NCBI GenBank assembly: GCA_910586645.1
Contig: CAJUIS010000003.1
Location: 83,847 to 147,846, forward strand
DNA from: an uncultured Lachnospiraceae bacterium
GTDB lineage: Bacteria > Bacillota > Clostridia > Lachnospirales > Lachnospiraceae
Length of the DNA: 64,000 bases
Reading direction: 5' to 3'
Below, in pieces: positions 1-7,800 of the stretch (positions are counted from its first letter, which is position 1; every line of letters starts with the position of its first letter). The notes beneath the pieces were generated by a model, which worked only from the letters and a program-made list of their open reading frames with translations, was not told the DNA's origin and made no database searches. Both the position numbers and the translations under genes were made by a program.

Positions 1-41
1 TCCTCACTTCCCTGTCTTTGCTGCGCCTTTCCTATAAGATA

Positions 42-81
42 AAAAAGCGGATCATCCCCCTTCTAAGATTTACCGCTTTTT
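42..81. terminator. possible terminator hairpin at the left edge
   Basis: AAAAAGCGG (42-50) and CCGCTTTTT (73-81) form a 9-bp stem with a 22-nt loop flanked by A and T runs, so it could work on either strand, most likely for a minus-strand gene or a gene lying left of the window. No coding sequence is seen between 1 and 233. Confidence 0.4.
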
Positions 82-175
82 GAATCTCATATAACATCAA
101 AATCACCTGCCCGCCAGGCTCACATCCATACTAACACACCCCGTCAAACCTTTCAACGGCATTCATTCCCAAATC

Positions 176-204
176 TTGCCAATTCATCTCTCAAAATGTA
201 TAAT
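176..204 (+). promoter_or_regulatory. sigma-A type promoter of the traX-like gene
   Basis: TTGCCA (176-181), a 17-bp spacer and TATAAT (199-204) lie 30 bp before the start codon at 234; an AAAGGAG ribosome binding site follows. Confidence 0.6.
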
Positions 205-233
205 GCTTATATAAAAACAAAAAGGAGCGCACT

Positions 234-971
234 ATGACACAAAACACCGCCGCCTCTTGGGCGCAGAAAGGAATCTCCGGCAGCGCTTTAAAGCTGATTG
301 CCATTGCCGCTATGCTGCTTGACCATATCGCAGCCGCAGCCATACCGCCTTACTGTTACGACGGCTCTTTGTCCGTCCCCTACTTTGCATTCCGCTCGAT
401 CGGACGCATTGCCTTTCCGATTTTCTGCTTTCTGCTCACAGAAGGTTTTTTTCATACAAAAAACTTAAAAAAATTCTGTCTCAGGCTCGCTCTTTTCGCT
501 CTTATATCCGAGATCCCATTCGATCTTGCCTTTCGTAAAAAACTCTGGGAACCGGCGAGCCAGAACGTATTTTTCACCCTGTTGATTGGCCTTCTGACGA
601 TTTCCGCCATGCAGCGCCTAAAGGACGCCTTCTTTAAAAACCCGCTGTTCTTTCTGCCGTGCGACGCAGTTTTACTGTTTGCCGGAATGCAGGCCGCAAA
701 CTTTTTCGAAACGGACTATGCCGCCACAGGCGTCCTCGTTATTGTGCTCTTCTATGAGCTGCGCTTTAGCAGAACGCTTGCCTGTTCCGCCTCCTGCGCC
801 GTTTTATGCGTTTTGTCCCCAATAGAACTGGCCGCATTCGCCGCCCTTCCTCTGATTCAAAGCTATAACGGGAAACGGGGGCTCTCCCTGAAATATATTT
901 TCTACTTCTTTTATCCCGTTCATCTTCTGCTGATCTGGCTTTTCTGCTATTTCTTTGTGCCTTTCTTCTGA
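234..971 (+). CDS. TraX-family membrane protein
   Basis: A 245-residue polytopic membrane protein. The stretches KLIAIAAMLLDHI near residue 20, GRIAFPIFCFLLTEGFFHT near 57-75 and the later SEIPFDLAF and QNVFFTLLIGLL segments are the hallmark blocks of the TraX family, named after the F-plasmid pilin N-acetylation protein but common as chromosomal genes in Firmicutes, where the role is unknown and probably concerns acyl transfer at the membrane. About seven to eight hydrophobic helices can be read. It has its own promoter and RBS and ends at a bidirectional terminator, so it is monocistronic. No conjugation genes are nearby, so the plasmid function should not be transferred to it. Confidence 0.8.
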   Translation: MTQNTAASWAQKGISGSALKLIAIAAMLLDHIAAAAIPPYCYDGSLSVPYFAFRSIGRIAFPIFCFLLTEGFFHTKNLKKFCLRLALFALISEIPFDLAFRKKLWEPASQNVFFTLLIGLLTISAMQRLKDAFFKNPLFFLPCDAVLLFAGMQAANFFETDYAATGVLVIVLFYELRFSRTLACSASCAVLCVLSPIELAAFAALPLIQSYNGKRGLSLKYIFYFFYPVHLLLIWLFCYFFVPFF

Positions 972-980
972 TAAAATATA

Positions 981-1016
981 AAAAAGCAGAGAATTTCCAG
1001 GCTCTCTGCTTTTTTA
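981..1016. terminator. bidirectional terminator between convergent genes
   Basis: AAAAAGCAGAGA and TCTCTGCTTTTT form a strong stem with a short loop between the stop of the TraX-like gene and the stop of the TIGR04086 gene; A and T runs on both sides allow use in both directions. Confidence 0.8.
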
Positions 1017-1041
1017 TACTGCATCAAATACGTTTCTTCTG

Positions 1042-1425
1042 TCAGCTAAGCATTCCTCCCACAGTTCCCGACGCCACGCAAAGCGCCATCGTTGTAAACA
1101 AATGCACCCAGTCTCCGGACAGGCCATGATACAAAACCATGGATATGACAAATAAAATGATAAAATAGAACAGGCCGGCAAAAAAGCCCCACAGGAATTT
1201 TTTCGTCCCCGTTCTCTTTCCAATGAGAAAACCTCCCAGAAATCCACTGATGACGTAGACGGCAATCAGCCAGACTCTGCTTAAAATCTCCGGCGCTTCC
1301 GTTTTAAAAATAACCAGCGCAAGCAAAAGAAGCAGGATCAGCGTTGTCACGTACATCAAAAACAGGATTTTTATCACATCTTTTACCAATGTCTGTTTTG
1401 GCTTCTCCTGTTCTGTTTTCTGCAA
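1042..1425 (-). CDS. TIGR04086-family small membrane protein
   Basis: A small four-helix membrane protein of 127 residues when begun at a TTG codon at 1425. I choose this start because AGAGGGGG sits 7 nt before it and because the product then begins MQKTEQEKPK, a short charged tail before the first helix; the open frame could extend to a GTG at 1476, which has no good RBS. The blocks YVISGFLGGFLIGKR and GTKKFLWGFFAGLFYF and a glycine-rich final helix match the YrzE/TIGR04086 family, of unknown function in Clostridia and Bacilli. It is last in the run trigger factor-like gene, asnS, this gene. Confidence 0.7.
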   Translation of the reverse strand: MQKTEQEKPKQTLVKDVIKILFLMYVTTLILLLLLALVIFKTEAPEILSRVWLIAVYVISGFLGGFLIGKRTGTKKFLWGFFAGLFYFIILFVISMVLYHGLSGDWVHLFTTMALCVASGTVGGMLS

Positions 1426-1503
1426 AAGAACACCCCCTCTGAAACCACTATATGAATCAGAAGGGGAAGTTATCACTGTTTTTTATCAGAGATGTAAAAT
1501 CTC

Positions 1504-2895
1504 TTAAAGCTCACAATTGCCGACCGTTCTTGGAAATGGGATTACGTCTCTGATATTCTGCATTCCTGTCAGATACATCACCAGCCTTTCAAACCCAAGC
1601 CCGAAGCCTGCATGCCTTGCAGAGCCATATTTCCGGAGATCCAGATAAAATCCATAATCTTCCTCGTTTAATCCAAGTTCTTTGATTCTTGCAAGAAGCT
1701 TTTCATAATCGTCTTCCCTCTGGCTTCCGCCGATAATCTCCCCGATTGCAGGCGCCAGGCAGTCCACTGCGGCCACCGTCTTCCCGTCGTCGTTTAACTT
1801 CATATAAAAAGCTTTGATCTCTTTCGGATAATCCGTCACAAAAACCGGACGTTTAAACACCTCTTCCGTCAGATAGCGCTCATGCTCCGTCTGCAGATCC
1901 GCTCCCCATGAAACCTTATAATCAAAATTATCATTATTCTTTTCTAAAATTTCCACCGCTTCCGTATATGTGACACGGGCAAACTCAGAATCCGCCACAT
2001 GGTTTAAACGCTCCAGAAGCCCCTTATCCACAAAATTGTTGAAGAACTGCATCTCTTCCGGCGCATGGTCAAGCACATAGCGTATCACATATTTCAGCAT
2101 ACTCTCCGCCAGAACCATATCGTCTTTTAAATCCGCAAACGCAATTTCCGGCTCAATCATCCAAAATTCCGCCGCATGACGCGTCGTATTAGAATTTTCC
2201 GCCCGGAATGTCGGCCCAAATGTATAGATATTTTTAAATGCCATCGCATACGTCTCGCCGTTTAACTGTCCGCTGACCGTAAGATTCGTAGCTTTTCCAA
2301 AAAAATCCTTTGAAAAATCCACCGCTCCTTCCTCTGTCTTCGGCACGTCCAAAAGGTTCAGCGTTGTCACGCCAAACATTTCACCGGCTCCCTCACAGTC
2401 GCTTCCCGTAATCAGCGGCGTATGCACATACACGAAATCCCTCTCCTGAAAAAACCTGTGAATCGCGTAGGCAGTCAGGGAACGGACGCGGAATACCGCC
2501 TCAAATGTATTCGTCCTCGGACGCAGATGGGAAATCGTGCGCAGATACTCAAACGTATGGCGCTTTTTCTGAAGCGGATAATCCGGCGCGGACTCCCCTT
2601 CAATCACAACCTCCTCCGCCTGGATTTCAAACGGCTGCTTTGCAGAAGGCGTCGCGACAAGCTTTCCTGTCACAATAATTGCGGCTCCGACATTTAACTT
2701 CTCCACTTCCGCAAAATTCGCCATCCCGTCATGGTACACCACCTGCAGCGGCTCAAAGAACGTCCCGTCATTTACCACAATAAAACCAAAATTTTTCGAA
2801 CTGCGGATACTCCTTACCCACCCCGCAATCGTTACCGTCTGTTCCAGATATTTTTCCCTGTCCCGGTAAATCTCCCGGATATTTACACTTCCCAT
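1504..2895 (-). CDS. asnS: asparagine--tRNA ligase
   Basis: Cytoplasmic class IIb aminoacyl-tRNA synthetase that charges tRNA-Asn with asparagine using ATP. The 463-residue length is typical for bacterial AsnRS. An N-terminal OB-fold anticodon-binding domain (about 19-100) is followed by the class II core; motif 2 is seen as FRAENSNTTRH around 230-240, and motif 3 as GFGLGFERLVMYLTG at 430-444. The wording FRAENSNT is typical of AsnRS as opposed to AspRS. It follows the trigger factor-like lipoprotein gene with a 10-nt gap and is probably cotranscribed with it. GAGAGAGG precedes the ATG. No T-box leader is seen. Confidence 0.95.
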   Translation of the reverse strand: MGSVNIREIYRDREKYLEQTVTIAGWVRSIRSSKNFGFIVVNDGTFFEPLQVVYHDGMANFAEVEKLNVGAAIIVTGKLVATPSAKQPFEIQAEEVVIEGESAPDYPLQKKRHTFEYLRTISHLRPRTNTFEAVFRVRSLTAYAIHRFFQERDFVYVHTPLITGSDCEGAGEMFGVTTLNLLDVPKTEEGAVDFSKDFFGKATNLTVSGQLNGETYAMAFKNIYTFGPTFRAENSNTTRHAAEFWMIEPEIAFADLKDDMVLAESMLKYVIRYVLDHAPEEMQFFNNFVDKGLLERLNHVADSEFARVTYTEAVEILEKNNDNFDYKVSWGADLQTEHERYLTEEVFKRPVFVTDYPKEIKAFYMKLNDDGKTVAAVDCLAPAIGEIIGGSQREDDYEKLLARIKELGLNEEDYGFYLDLRKYGSARHAGFGLGFERLVMYLTGMQNIRDVIPFPRTVGNCEL

Positions 2896-2905
2896 TGCCT
2901 CTCTC

Positions 2906-4159
2906 CTATTCCTCCGTATTTGCCGCCTGCGTATCTTCCAGAGATTCCGTGCCCTCCAAAGACTCGGTTCCTTCCGCGGCTTCGCTTTCCTGTCTTGTAT
3001 ACGTCACTTTCGCCTGCTCTACCACCATATCGCAGGCTTTATTTGCAAGATAAATCTTTTTAAAATATTTTTCTCCCGACTCGCTGCTTCCTCCAAGGCT
3101 TGTGTATAAGTCCTCCTTGGAAGAAAAACCGCTGTTCGACTGGAGATTCCCAATATATTCGTCAAAGCCCGCCTGATCAAATTCAATCCCCTCTTTTTTC
3201 GCAATAGCCTCAAGGATCAGCTCCTGCGTCAGGCTGTTTTCCAGATACGTCGTATTCTCTTCCCGAAACTGCTGTTCCGTCATCTGGTAATTGTTCTGTA
3301 AAAAGGTTTCCAGATCCATTCCGTCCGTACAGTAATTTTTACGGATGCTGTCCAAAGACTCCTCCATCCTCGCCTCCACAATGCCTTCCGGGAAAGACTC
3401 CACCGTACAGAGATCCGCCAGGGATTCAAGGACAGCCGCCCTTAAATCTGTCTTTTTATTCATCTCCGCAGACTCTTCTAAATATTTGCGGGAATTCGTA
3501 TAGAACTCTTCCACACTTTCCACCTGGAAGTTGTCTTTGACATAAGCGGCGTCCAAAGCTTCCCGTTTCACCTCTTTGCAGACAGCGTTGACCGTAAAGG
3601 TAAACGTCACCTTCTGCCCTTTCAGCTCTTCCGAATCATAATCTTCCGGGAATGTCACTTCGCTGTCAACCGTTTCCCCGACTTTGGCCCCGACCAGGCC
3701 GTCGGTAAATCCCTCGATATAGCCGCTTCCCATCGTCACCTCACAGTTATTCGCCACGTCAATAATCTGATTTTCAGCGCTCCCGCCGTCAAAGGCGACG
3801 CCGTCCTTTTTCCCGACATAATTCACATCCACAATGTCGTTCTTTCCCACTTCCGTTTTCGATTCGTCCGGAACATAGGGTTTTGTGTAGGAAATCGCCT
3901 GATCCACATACGTATTGACCTGATCCTCCGTCACCTCATAATCCGCTTCGTTTAAAGTCACTTCAATCCCCTTGTAGTCTCCAAGCTTCACATAATCGTC
4001 CACGTCATACTCAATATCGACGCTTGCCGCGCCTCCATTTTCCGTTCCCTCTTCCAAAACAGCTTCCGTTCCGTTTTCCTTCTGCGCCGCATCATTGCCG
4101 CATCCTGCGGCTGCAAGCGCCATGCATGCGCCTAAAATTATAATTGTTTTTTTCTTCAT
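2906..4159 (-). CDS. trigger factor-like peptidyl-prolyl isomerase lipoprotein
   Basis: A 417-residue exported lipoprotein related to the C-terminal two thirds of trigger factor. Residues 1-20 form a lipoprotein signal ending LAAAGC with Cys20 as lipidation site, followed by an acidic linker. An FKBP-type isomerase domain (about 105-193, with VNYVGKKDGVAFDGG) is followed by a helical trigger factor C-domain (about 200-390). The ribosome-binding domain with its GFRxGKxP loop, found in true trigger factor, is absent. Family knowledge suggests isomerase and holdase activity; position on the outer face of the membrane is inferred from the lipobox. It may assist folding of secreted proteins, such as those of the large surface operon. 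The C-terminus carries short acidic TESLE repeats. Confidence 0.8.
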   Translation of the reverse strand: MKKKTIIILGACMALAAAGCGNDAAQKENGTEAVLEEGTENGGAASVDIEYDVDDYVKLGDYKGIEVTLNEADYEVTEDQVNTYVDQAISYTKPYVPDESKTEVGKNDIVDVNYVGKKDGVAFDGGSAENQIIDVANNCEVTMGSGYIEGFTDGLVGAKVGETVDSEVTFPEDYDSEELKGQKVTFTFTVNAVCKEVKREALDAAYVKDNFQVESVEEFYTNSRKYLEESAEMNKKTDLRAAVLESLADLCTVESFPEGIVEARMEESLDSIRKNYCTDGMDLETFLQNNYQMTEQQFREENTTYLENSLTQELILEAIAKKEGIEFDQAGFDEYIGNLQSNSGFSSKEDLYTSLGGSSESGEKYFKKIYLANKACDMVVEQAKVTYTRQESEAAEGTESLEGTESLEDTQAANTEE

Positions 4160-4257
4160 GTTCTACCTCTCATATCCGCTCAGCGTATTAAAGTCCACTC
4201 ATAAATGTGAACAATAATATTAACATATCACACTTGTACAGAAAATAAAAGGTTTTA

Positions 4258-4286
4258 TTGCTTTTTCTTTCAATCAATGTTACAAT
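4258..4286 (+). promoter_or_regulatory. promoter for the 4319 gene
   Basis: TTGCTT (4258-4263), a 17-bp spacer and TACAAT (4281-4286), about 33 bp before the GTG start at 4319. Confidence 0.5.
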
Positions 4287-4318
4287 ATTCATCGAAATGC
4301 GATAAGGAGGGTTTTATT

Positions 4319-4798
4319 GTGTCAAAAGGTACAATTATTTTGCTGGTTATTCTTGCCATACTGATTATTGGAATTATCGTCCTGTATTTTGTCGGAAAAC
4401 GCCTGCAGAAAAAACAGGCCGAGCAGCAGGAACAGATTGCGGCAGCCGCCCAGTCAGTCCCCATGCTGATTATCGACAAAAAGAAAATGAAACTAAAAGA
4501 CGCCGGGCTTCCCGCAGCCATAATGGCACAAATGCCAAAACTTATGCGCCGTTCCAAAGTTCCGGTTGTAAAAGCCAAAATCGGCCCGAAAATCACGGTT
4601 CTTATCTGTGACGCCGCGATTTTCGATTCCATTCCATTAAAAAAAGAAGTGAAAGCCACAGTCAGCGGACTTTACCTCACTTCCGTAAAAGGGCTGCACG
4701 GCTCTGTTTCACAGGGAGCGCCTGTAAAAAAAGGCTTCCGTTCCAAATTAAAGGCAAGATACAGCGAATTGAAGTCGAAGACAGGCCAGGGCAAATAA
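4319..4798 (+). CDS. single-pass membrane protein of unknown function
   Basis: I do not recognise a named family. The 159-residue product has an N-terminal helix (about residues 4-25), a basic KRLQKKQ stop-transfer segment, a short Gln/Glu-rich coil, and then a compact domain with PMLIIDKKKMKLKDAGLP and a strand-rich stretch containing VKAKIGPKITVLICDAAIFDSIPLKKEVKATVSG. The start is the GTG at 4319: AAGGAGGG lies 7 nt before it, while the upstream in-frame ATG at 4277 has no RBS and would place charged residues before the helix. The N-terminal topology suggests a cytoplasmic domain behind the anchor. It stands alone between a promoter and a strong terminator. Confidence 0.65.
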   Translation: MSKGTIILLVILAILIIGIIVLYFVGKRLQKKQAEQQEQIAAAAQSVPMLIIDKKKMKLKDAGLPAAIMAQMPKLMRRSKVPVVKAKIGPKITVLICDAAIFDSIPLKKEVKATVSGLYLTSVKGLHGSVSQGAPVKKGFRSKLKARYSELKSKTGQGK

Positions 4799-4805
4799 TT
4801 TTATA

Positions 4806-4854
4806 AAAAAAACGGACAGCTCCGGTCGTCATCCCCGGCTCTGCCCGTTTTTTG
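4806..4854. terminator. bidirectional terminator
   Basis: AAAACGGACAGCTCCGG pairs, with one mismatch, with CCGGCTCTGCCCGTTTT and is followed by a T run on the plus strand; it separates two convergent genes. Confidence 0.75.
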
Positions 4855-4887
4855 TTTTTATCTGTTTTCTTTTTCTCTATAATCTAA

Positions 4888-5340
4888 TCAGGACGAAATA
4901 TGGAAATCTCCCGCTTCTCTTGACTGAACCGCCACTTTTATCTTACAGTCGGCCAGATGCGTGTAATTTAACTCAAGCGCATAATCCACATCTATGAATA
5001 TGTCGTTTTCCTCTTCCGTAATGTTTATTTTCTTCGCATTGATCCCAAGGATTAAACTTCCGAACGGCGTCTGGTAGCAGGTGACGTTTTTTTTATTTTT
5101 TTCAAAAACCATATGTACGTTTGTCACTCCGCGCTTTGTAATGTCCATGCAGTCGTCCTGCAGCTTGATGATATTTCTCGTCGTGCCGTCAAAGCCCTCC
5201 ACCACTTCGTCATAGATAATGTAATGCTTATCGTTCTTTTTATAATAATCTCCCGCCGTAATAATCTCGATCGGTTCGGCGTCTTCATTCTGCCTTGCAA
5301 TCTGCAGTCCGTTCACGGAAACCAGTACATCTTTTGTCAT
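4888..5340 (-). CDS. DUF1934 (YwiB-like) beta-barrel protein
   Basis: A 150-residue cytoplasmic protein of the DUF1934/YwiB family, which folds as a small calycin-like beta barrel and has no assigned activity. The run of alternating strands is visible: DVLVSVNGLQ, GDYYKKNDKHYIIYDE, RNIIKLQDD, DITKRGVTNVHMVFEKNK and ITEEENDIFIDVDYALELN. No signal peptide or membrane segment. The ATG at 5340 follows GAGGAG. In other Clostridia this gene often sits near argS or murA; here it stands alone, with corA downstream in the opposite sense of the regulator. Confidence 0.75.
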   Translation of the reverse strand: MTKDVLVSVNGLQIARQNEDAEPIEIITAGDYYKKNDKHYIIYDEVVEGFDGTTRNIIKLQDDCMDITKRGVTNVHMVFEKNKKNVTCYQTPFGSLILGINAKKINITEEENDIFIDVDYALELNYTHLADCKIKVAVQSREAGDFHISS

Positions 5341-5431
5341 ACGTTTCTCCTCTTTTCTCTCTTTCGGCTATTTTAGCATATCAAAACCAAAACCACAAGC
5401 GCATTTTCCCCATGGAAACAACTGGCAGAAG

Positions 5432-6376
5432 CTAAAGCATCTTTCTCCGCTTTAAAATATAAAGCGCCAGCACACAGATCAGCGTAATCATAATGCAGAT
5501 AATTGCAAACCCATGGGGCACGGTAGAAAGCGGCATCCATTTTCCGCTTACGTTCATGCCGTAGATCCCCGATATAATCGTCGGAATCGCCATTACAAGA
5601 GTAATCGACGTCAGAAATTTCATTACGTTATTCAGACGGTTATTGATAATCGTAGACACCAGCTCCCTGGAACCATGAATAATGTCCCGGTAAATATTCG
5701 TCATCTCAATTGCCTGCCGGTTCTCAACGATTACGTCGTCTAAAAGTTCTTTGTCTTCCGGATACTGCTCTATCCTCTCGTATCTCGTCAGACGATCCAG
5801 CACGACCTTGTTGGCGCTCAAAGACGTCGCAAAATAGACAAGGTTCGTTTCCAGCTCATGCAGGTTAATCAGATCCTTGTCTTCCGTCGTCTCCGTCCCT
5901 ACCCGCTTCTCGACCTCGCTCCGCTTCTTGTCCACCGCCCGTAAAAGCGTCTGGTACAAATTTGCCGTACGCAAAAGGATCTGATAGACAAACCTCATTT
6001 TCTTCTTCGTGCTGAACCCGCGCATACGGTTATTATAAAAGGAATTTAAAATTACGGTATCGTCACTGCAGACGGTAATAATTGCGCTCCTTACCAAAAG
6101 AATGCCCAACGGAATCGTCGTATACGCCCTTTGCTCGTTTCGGATTTCCTCAAAAGGAATATCCACCAGAATCATCGTATAGCCGTCTTCTATCTGCACG
6201 CGGGAGCTTTCCTCTTCATCCAGCGCCGCGCGCACGTCTGCAATATCTATCGCATAGTAATCCGCAACTTCCGTAAGTTCGTCCATTGTCGGCGAAATCA
6301 GATTTATCCAGACGTCCGGCTCAAATACTTCCTTCTGTGAAAGAATTCCATTATCTGTCTTATATATTGCTTTCAT
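5432..6376 (-). CDS. corA: CorA-family divalent metal transporter
   Basis: A 314-residue pentameric channel for Mg2+ (or Co2+/Ni2+ and related ions) in the inner membrane. The cytoplasmic funnel (about 1-240) is rich in helices, and two C-terminal helices are present, TM1 ending in the family-defining YGMN loop (GMN at 273-275) and TM2 before a basic KRRKML tail. ATG at 6376 follows GGAGGCGGG. The minus-strand promoter has an extended TGnTATAAT -10 (6408-6413). It is divergent from a DtxR-family regulator with which it shares a 33-bp palindrome, so metal-dependent control by that protein is inferred. Which metal is moved cannot be told from sequence alone. Confidence 0.9.
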   Translation of the reverse strand: MKAIYKTDNGILSQKEVFEPDVWINLISPTMDELTEVADYYAIDIADVRAALDEEESSRVQIEDGYTMILVDIPFEEIRNEQRAYTTIPLGILLVRSAIITVCSDDTVILNSFYNNRMRGFSTKKKMRFVYQILLRTANLYQTLLRAVDKKRSEVEKRVGTETTEDKDLINLHELETNLVYFATSLSANKVVLDRLTRYERIEQYPEDKELLDDVIVENRQAIEMTNIYRDIIHGSRELVSTIINNRLNNVMKFLTSITLVMAIPTIISGIYGMNVSGKWMPLSTVPHGFAIICIMITLICVLALYILKRRKML

Positions 6377-6407
6377 ATCCCGCCTCCATTTCCGCAGTAT
6401 TCTGTTT

Positions 6408-6413
6408 ATTATA
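6408..6413 (-). promoter_or_regulatory. extended -10 element of corA
   Basis: On the minus strand TGGTATAAT reads as an extended -10 with no good -35 at 17 bp, 32 bp before the corA ATG. Confidence 0.45.
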
Positions 6414-6439
6414 CCACAATTCTGTCAAAAAGAATACCG

Positions 6440-6472
6440 TATGGAAATCAATTTTGAAAATTTATTTCCATA
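6440..6472. promoter_or_regulatory. 33-bp near-perfect palindrome, candidate DtxR-type operator
   Basis: Arms TATGGAAAT-C-AATTTT and AAAATT-T-ATTTCCATA meet at a single central G (6456); sixteen of the base pairs on each side match except one. It lies between corA and the DtxR-family gene and overlaps the likely -35 (TTTCCA, 6465-6470) of the regulator, as expected of an autoregulatory metal-repressor site. Confidence 0.6.
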
Positions 6473-6494
6473 TTCAGACAAGCTATGTTATAAT
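6465..6494 (+). promoter_or_regulatory. promoter of the DtxR-family gene
   Basis: TTTCCA (6465-6470), 18-bp spacer and a consensus TATAAT (6489-6494), 33 bp before the ATG at 6528. Confidence 0.5.
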
Positions 6495-6527
6495 AAAAGC
6501 AATTTTGAATCAGGGAGGAGATTTCAT

Positions 6528-6905
6528 ATGAGCAAAAACGAATCGGCAGAAAATTACCTGGAAACCATACTGATCTTAAGCCAGCGGCTTCCGGTTGTAC
6601 GCTCCGTCGATATCGCCGCAGAAATGAACTTCAAAAAATCAAGCGTCAGCGTGGCAATGAAAAATCTGCGTGAAAACGGCTGCATCCAGGTAAGCGGCGC
6701 GGGATTTATCACCCTGACCGAAAAAGGGCGGAAAATTGCCGATATGATTTATGAACGCCACACCTTTTTGTCCGAATGGCTGACGTCGCTTGGCGTCCAG
6801 GAACAAACCGCCGCAGAAGACGCCTGCCGGATGGAACACGTCGTCAGCCAGGAGAGCTTTGCCGCAATTAAAAAATACGTAACAGAATCCAATGCAAAAA
6901 AATAA
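6528..6905 (+). CDS. DtxR/MntR-family metal-dependent transcriptional regulator
   Basis: A 125-residue repressor of the iron/manganese-responsive DtxR-MntR family. The N-terminal winged helix reads SAENYLETILILSQ followed by VRSVDIAAEMNFKKSSVSVAMKNLRENG, and the dimerisation/metal domain contains ERHTFLSEWLTSLGV and ACRMEHVVSQE, where the Cys, Glu and His are the usual metal ligands. It lacks the SH3-like third domain and resembles the short MntR form. ATG at 6528 follows AGGGAGGAG; a further upstream ATG at 6441 lies inside the palindrome and is unlikely. The divergent corA and shared palindrome suggest control of metal uptake and of itself. Confidence 0.85.
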   Translation: MSKNESAENYLETILILSQRLPVVRSVDIAAEMNFKKSSVSVAMKNLRENGCIQVSGAGFITLTEKGRKIADMIYERHTFLSEWLTSLGVQEQTAAEDACRMEHVVSQESFAAIKKYVTESNAKK

Positions 6906-6932
6906 AAGAATCCGGCTTTTCCGGATTCTTTT
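6904..6932. terminator. bidirectional terminator
   Basis: AAAAGAATCCGG and CCGGATTCTTTT form a perfect 12-bp stem around a 5-nt loop between the convergent regulator and dapB genes. Confidence 0.85.
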
Positions 6933-6961
6933 ATTTTTATTTTCAGCCTGATTATGAACGC

Positions 6962-7723
6962 TTACCGCGCTTCCACCACTTTTCTCATATCATAAATCCC
7001 GGCTGTCCTGCCTTTTAAGAATTTTGCCGCTTCCACGGCCCCTTTGCCAAACACGGAACGGGAATATGACGTATGACGGATTTCGATCACTTCGTCTGTT
7101 CCGGCAAAAATAACGTCATGCTCGCCGACAATCGTCCCGCCGCGGACAGAAGAAATCCCGATTTCGGAAGGGTCTCTTTTCTTACGCTCTTTACTTCTGT
7201 CATATTTGTATTCATATGGCTGATCCAGCGCTTCCCGGATGACGTCCGCAAGCGCAAGAGCCGTACCGCTTGGCGCATCCAGCTTTTGATTGTGATGCTT
7301 CTCCACAATCTCTATGTCAAATCCCGCAGGAGCCAGAACCTTAGCGGCCTTCTGAAGAATGTCAAACAGCGTATTGATTCCAAGCGACATATTCGCAGAT
7401 TTTAAAACCGCAATTTTTTTCCCTGCTTCATCTACTTTTTTTAACTGTTCTTCACTAAGTCCCGTCGTACAGAGCGCCAGCGGAAGCCGCCTTTTCACAC
7501 AATAATCCAGCACGCCGTCCACTGCCTTCGCCGTGGAAAAATCAATGACCGCATCTGCCGGCACATCACATTTCGTAATATCCGTAAATACCGGATAAGA
7601 ATCAAGCCCAAGATCCTCCGTATCAATTCCTGCAGCAATCTCCGTATCCGGATCCTCTTTGCAAATCCCGGAAATAATCCGCCCCATCCGGCCGTTTGCA
7701 CCGTGTAATATAATTCTTACCAT
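6962..7723 (-). CDS. dapB: 4-hydroxy-tetrahydrodipicolinate reductase
   Basis: Cytoplasmic NAD(P)H-dependent reductase, the second committed step of the lysine and diaminopimelate branch; its product feeds peptidoglycan and, in spore formers, dipicolinate supply. At 253 residues it has the usual size. The Rossmann motif GANGRMG lies at residues 7-13 and the catalytic/substrate signature HHNQKLDAPSGTA is intact. I start it at the ATG at 7723, 7 nt after GGAGGAA, rather than at 7756, because the residues before it do not fit the family. It lies 77 nt after dapA and is read from the same lysine-riboswitch-controlled promoter. Confidence 0.95.
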   Translation of the reverse strand: MVRIILHGANGRMGRIISGICKEDPDTEIAAGIDTEDLGLDSYPVFTDITKCDVPADAVIDFSTAKAVDGVLDYCVKRRLPLALCTTGLSEEQLKKVDEAGKKIAVLKSANMSLGINTLFDILQKAAKVLAPAGFDIEIVEKHHNQKLDAPSGTALALADVIREALDQPYEYKYDRSKERKKRDPSEIGISSVRGGTIVGEHDVIFAGTDEVIEIRHTSYSRSVFGKGAVEAAKFLKGRTAGIYDMRKVVEAR

Positions 7724-7800
7724 GTCTTCCTCCAAATGTATTTTTCCGCCGTCCAAATATTACCGCCGCGGATTCCTGCGTATTGTTTCCCTTATCCTGA

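Noticed and set aside
234..971. TraX-like gene as proof of a conjugative element
   Set aside because: No relaxase, coupling protein, integrase or attachment repeats are near; chromosomal TraX-family genes are common in Firmicutes.
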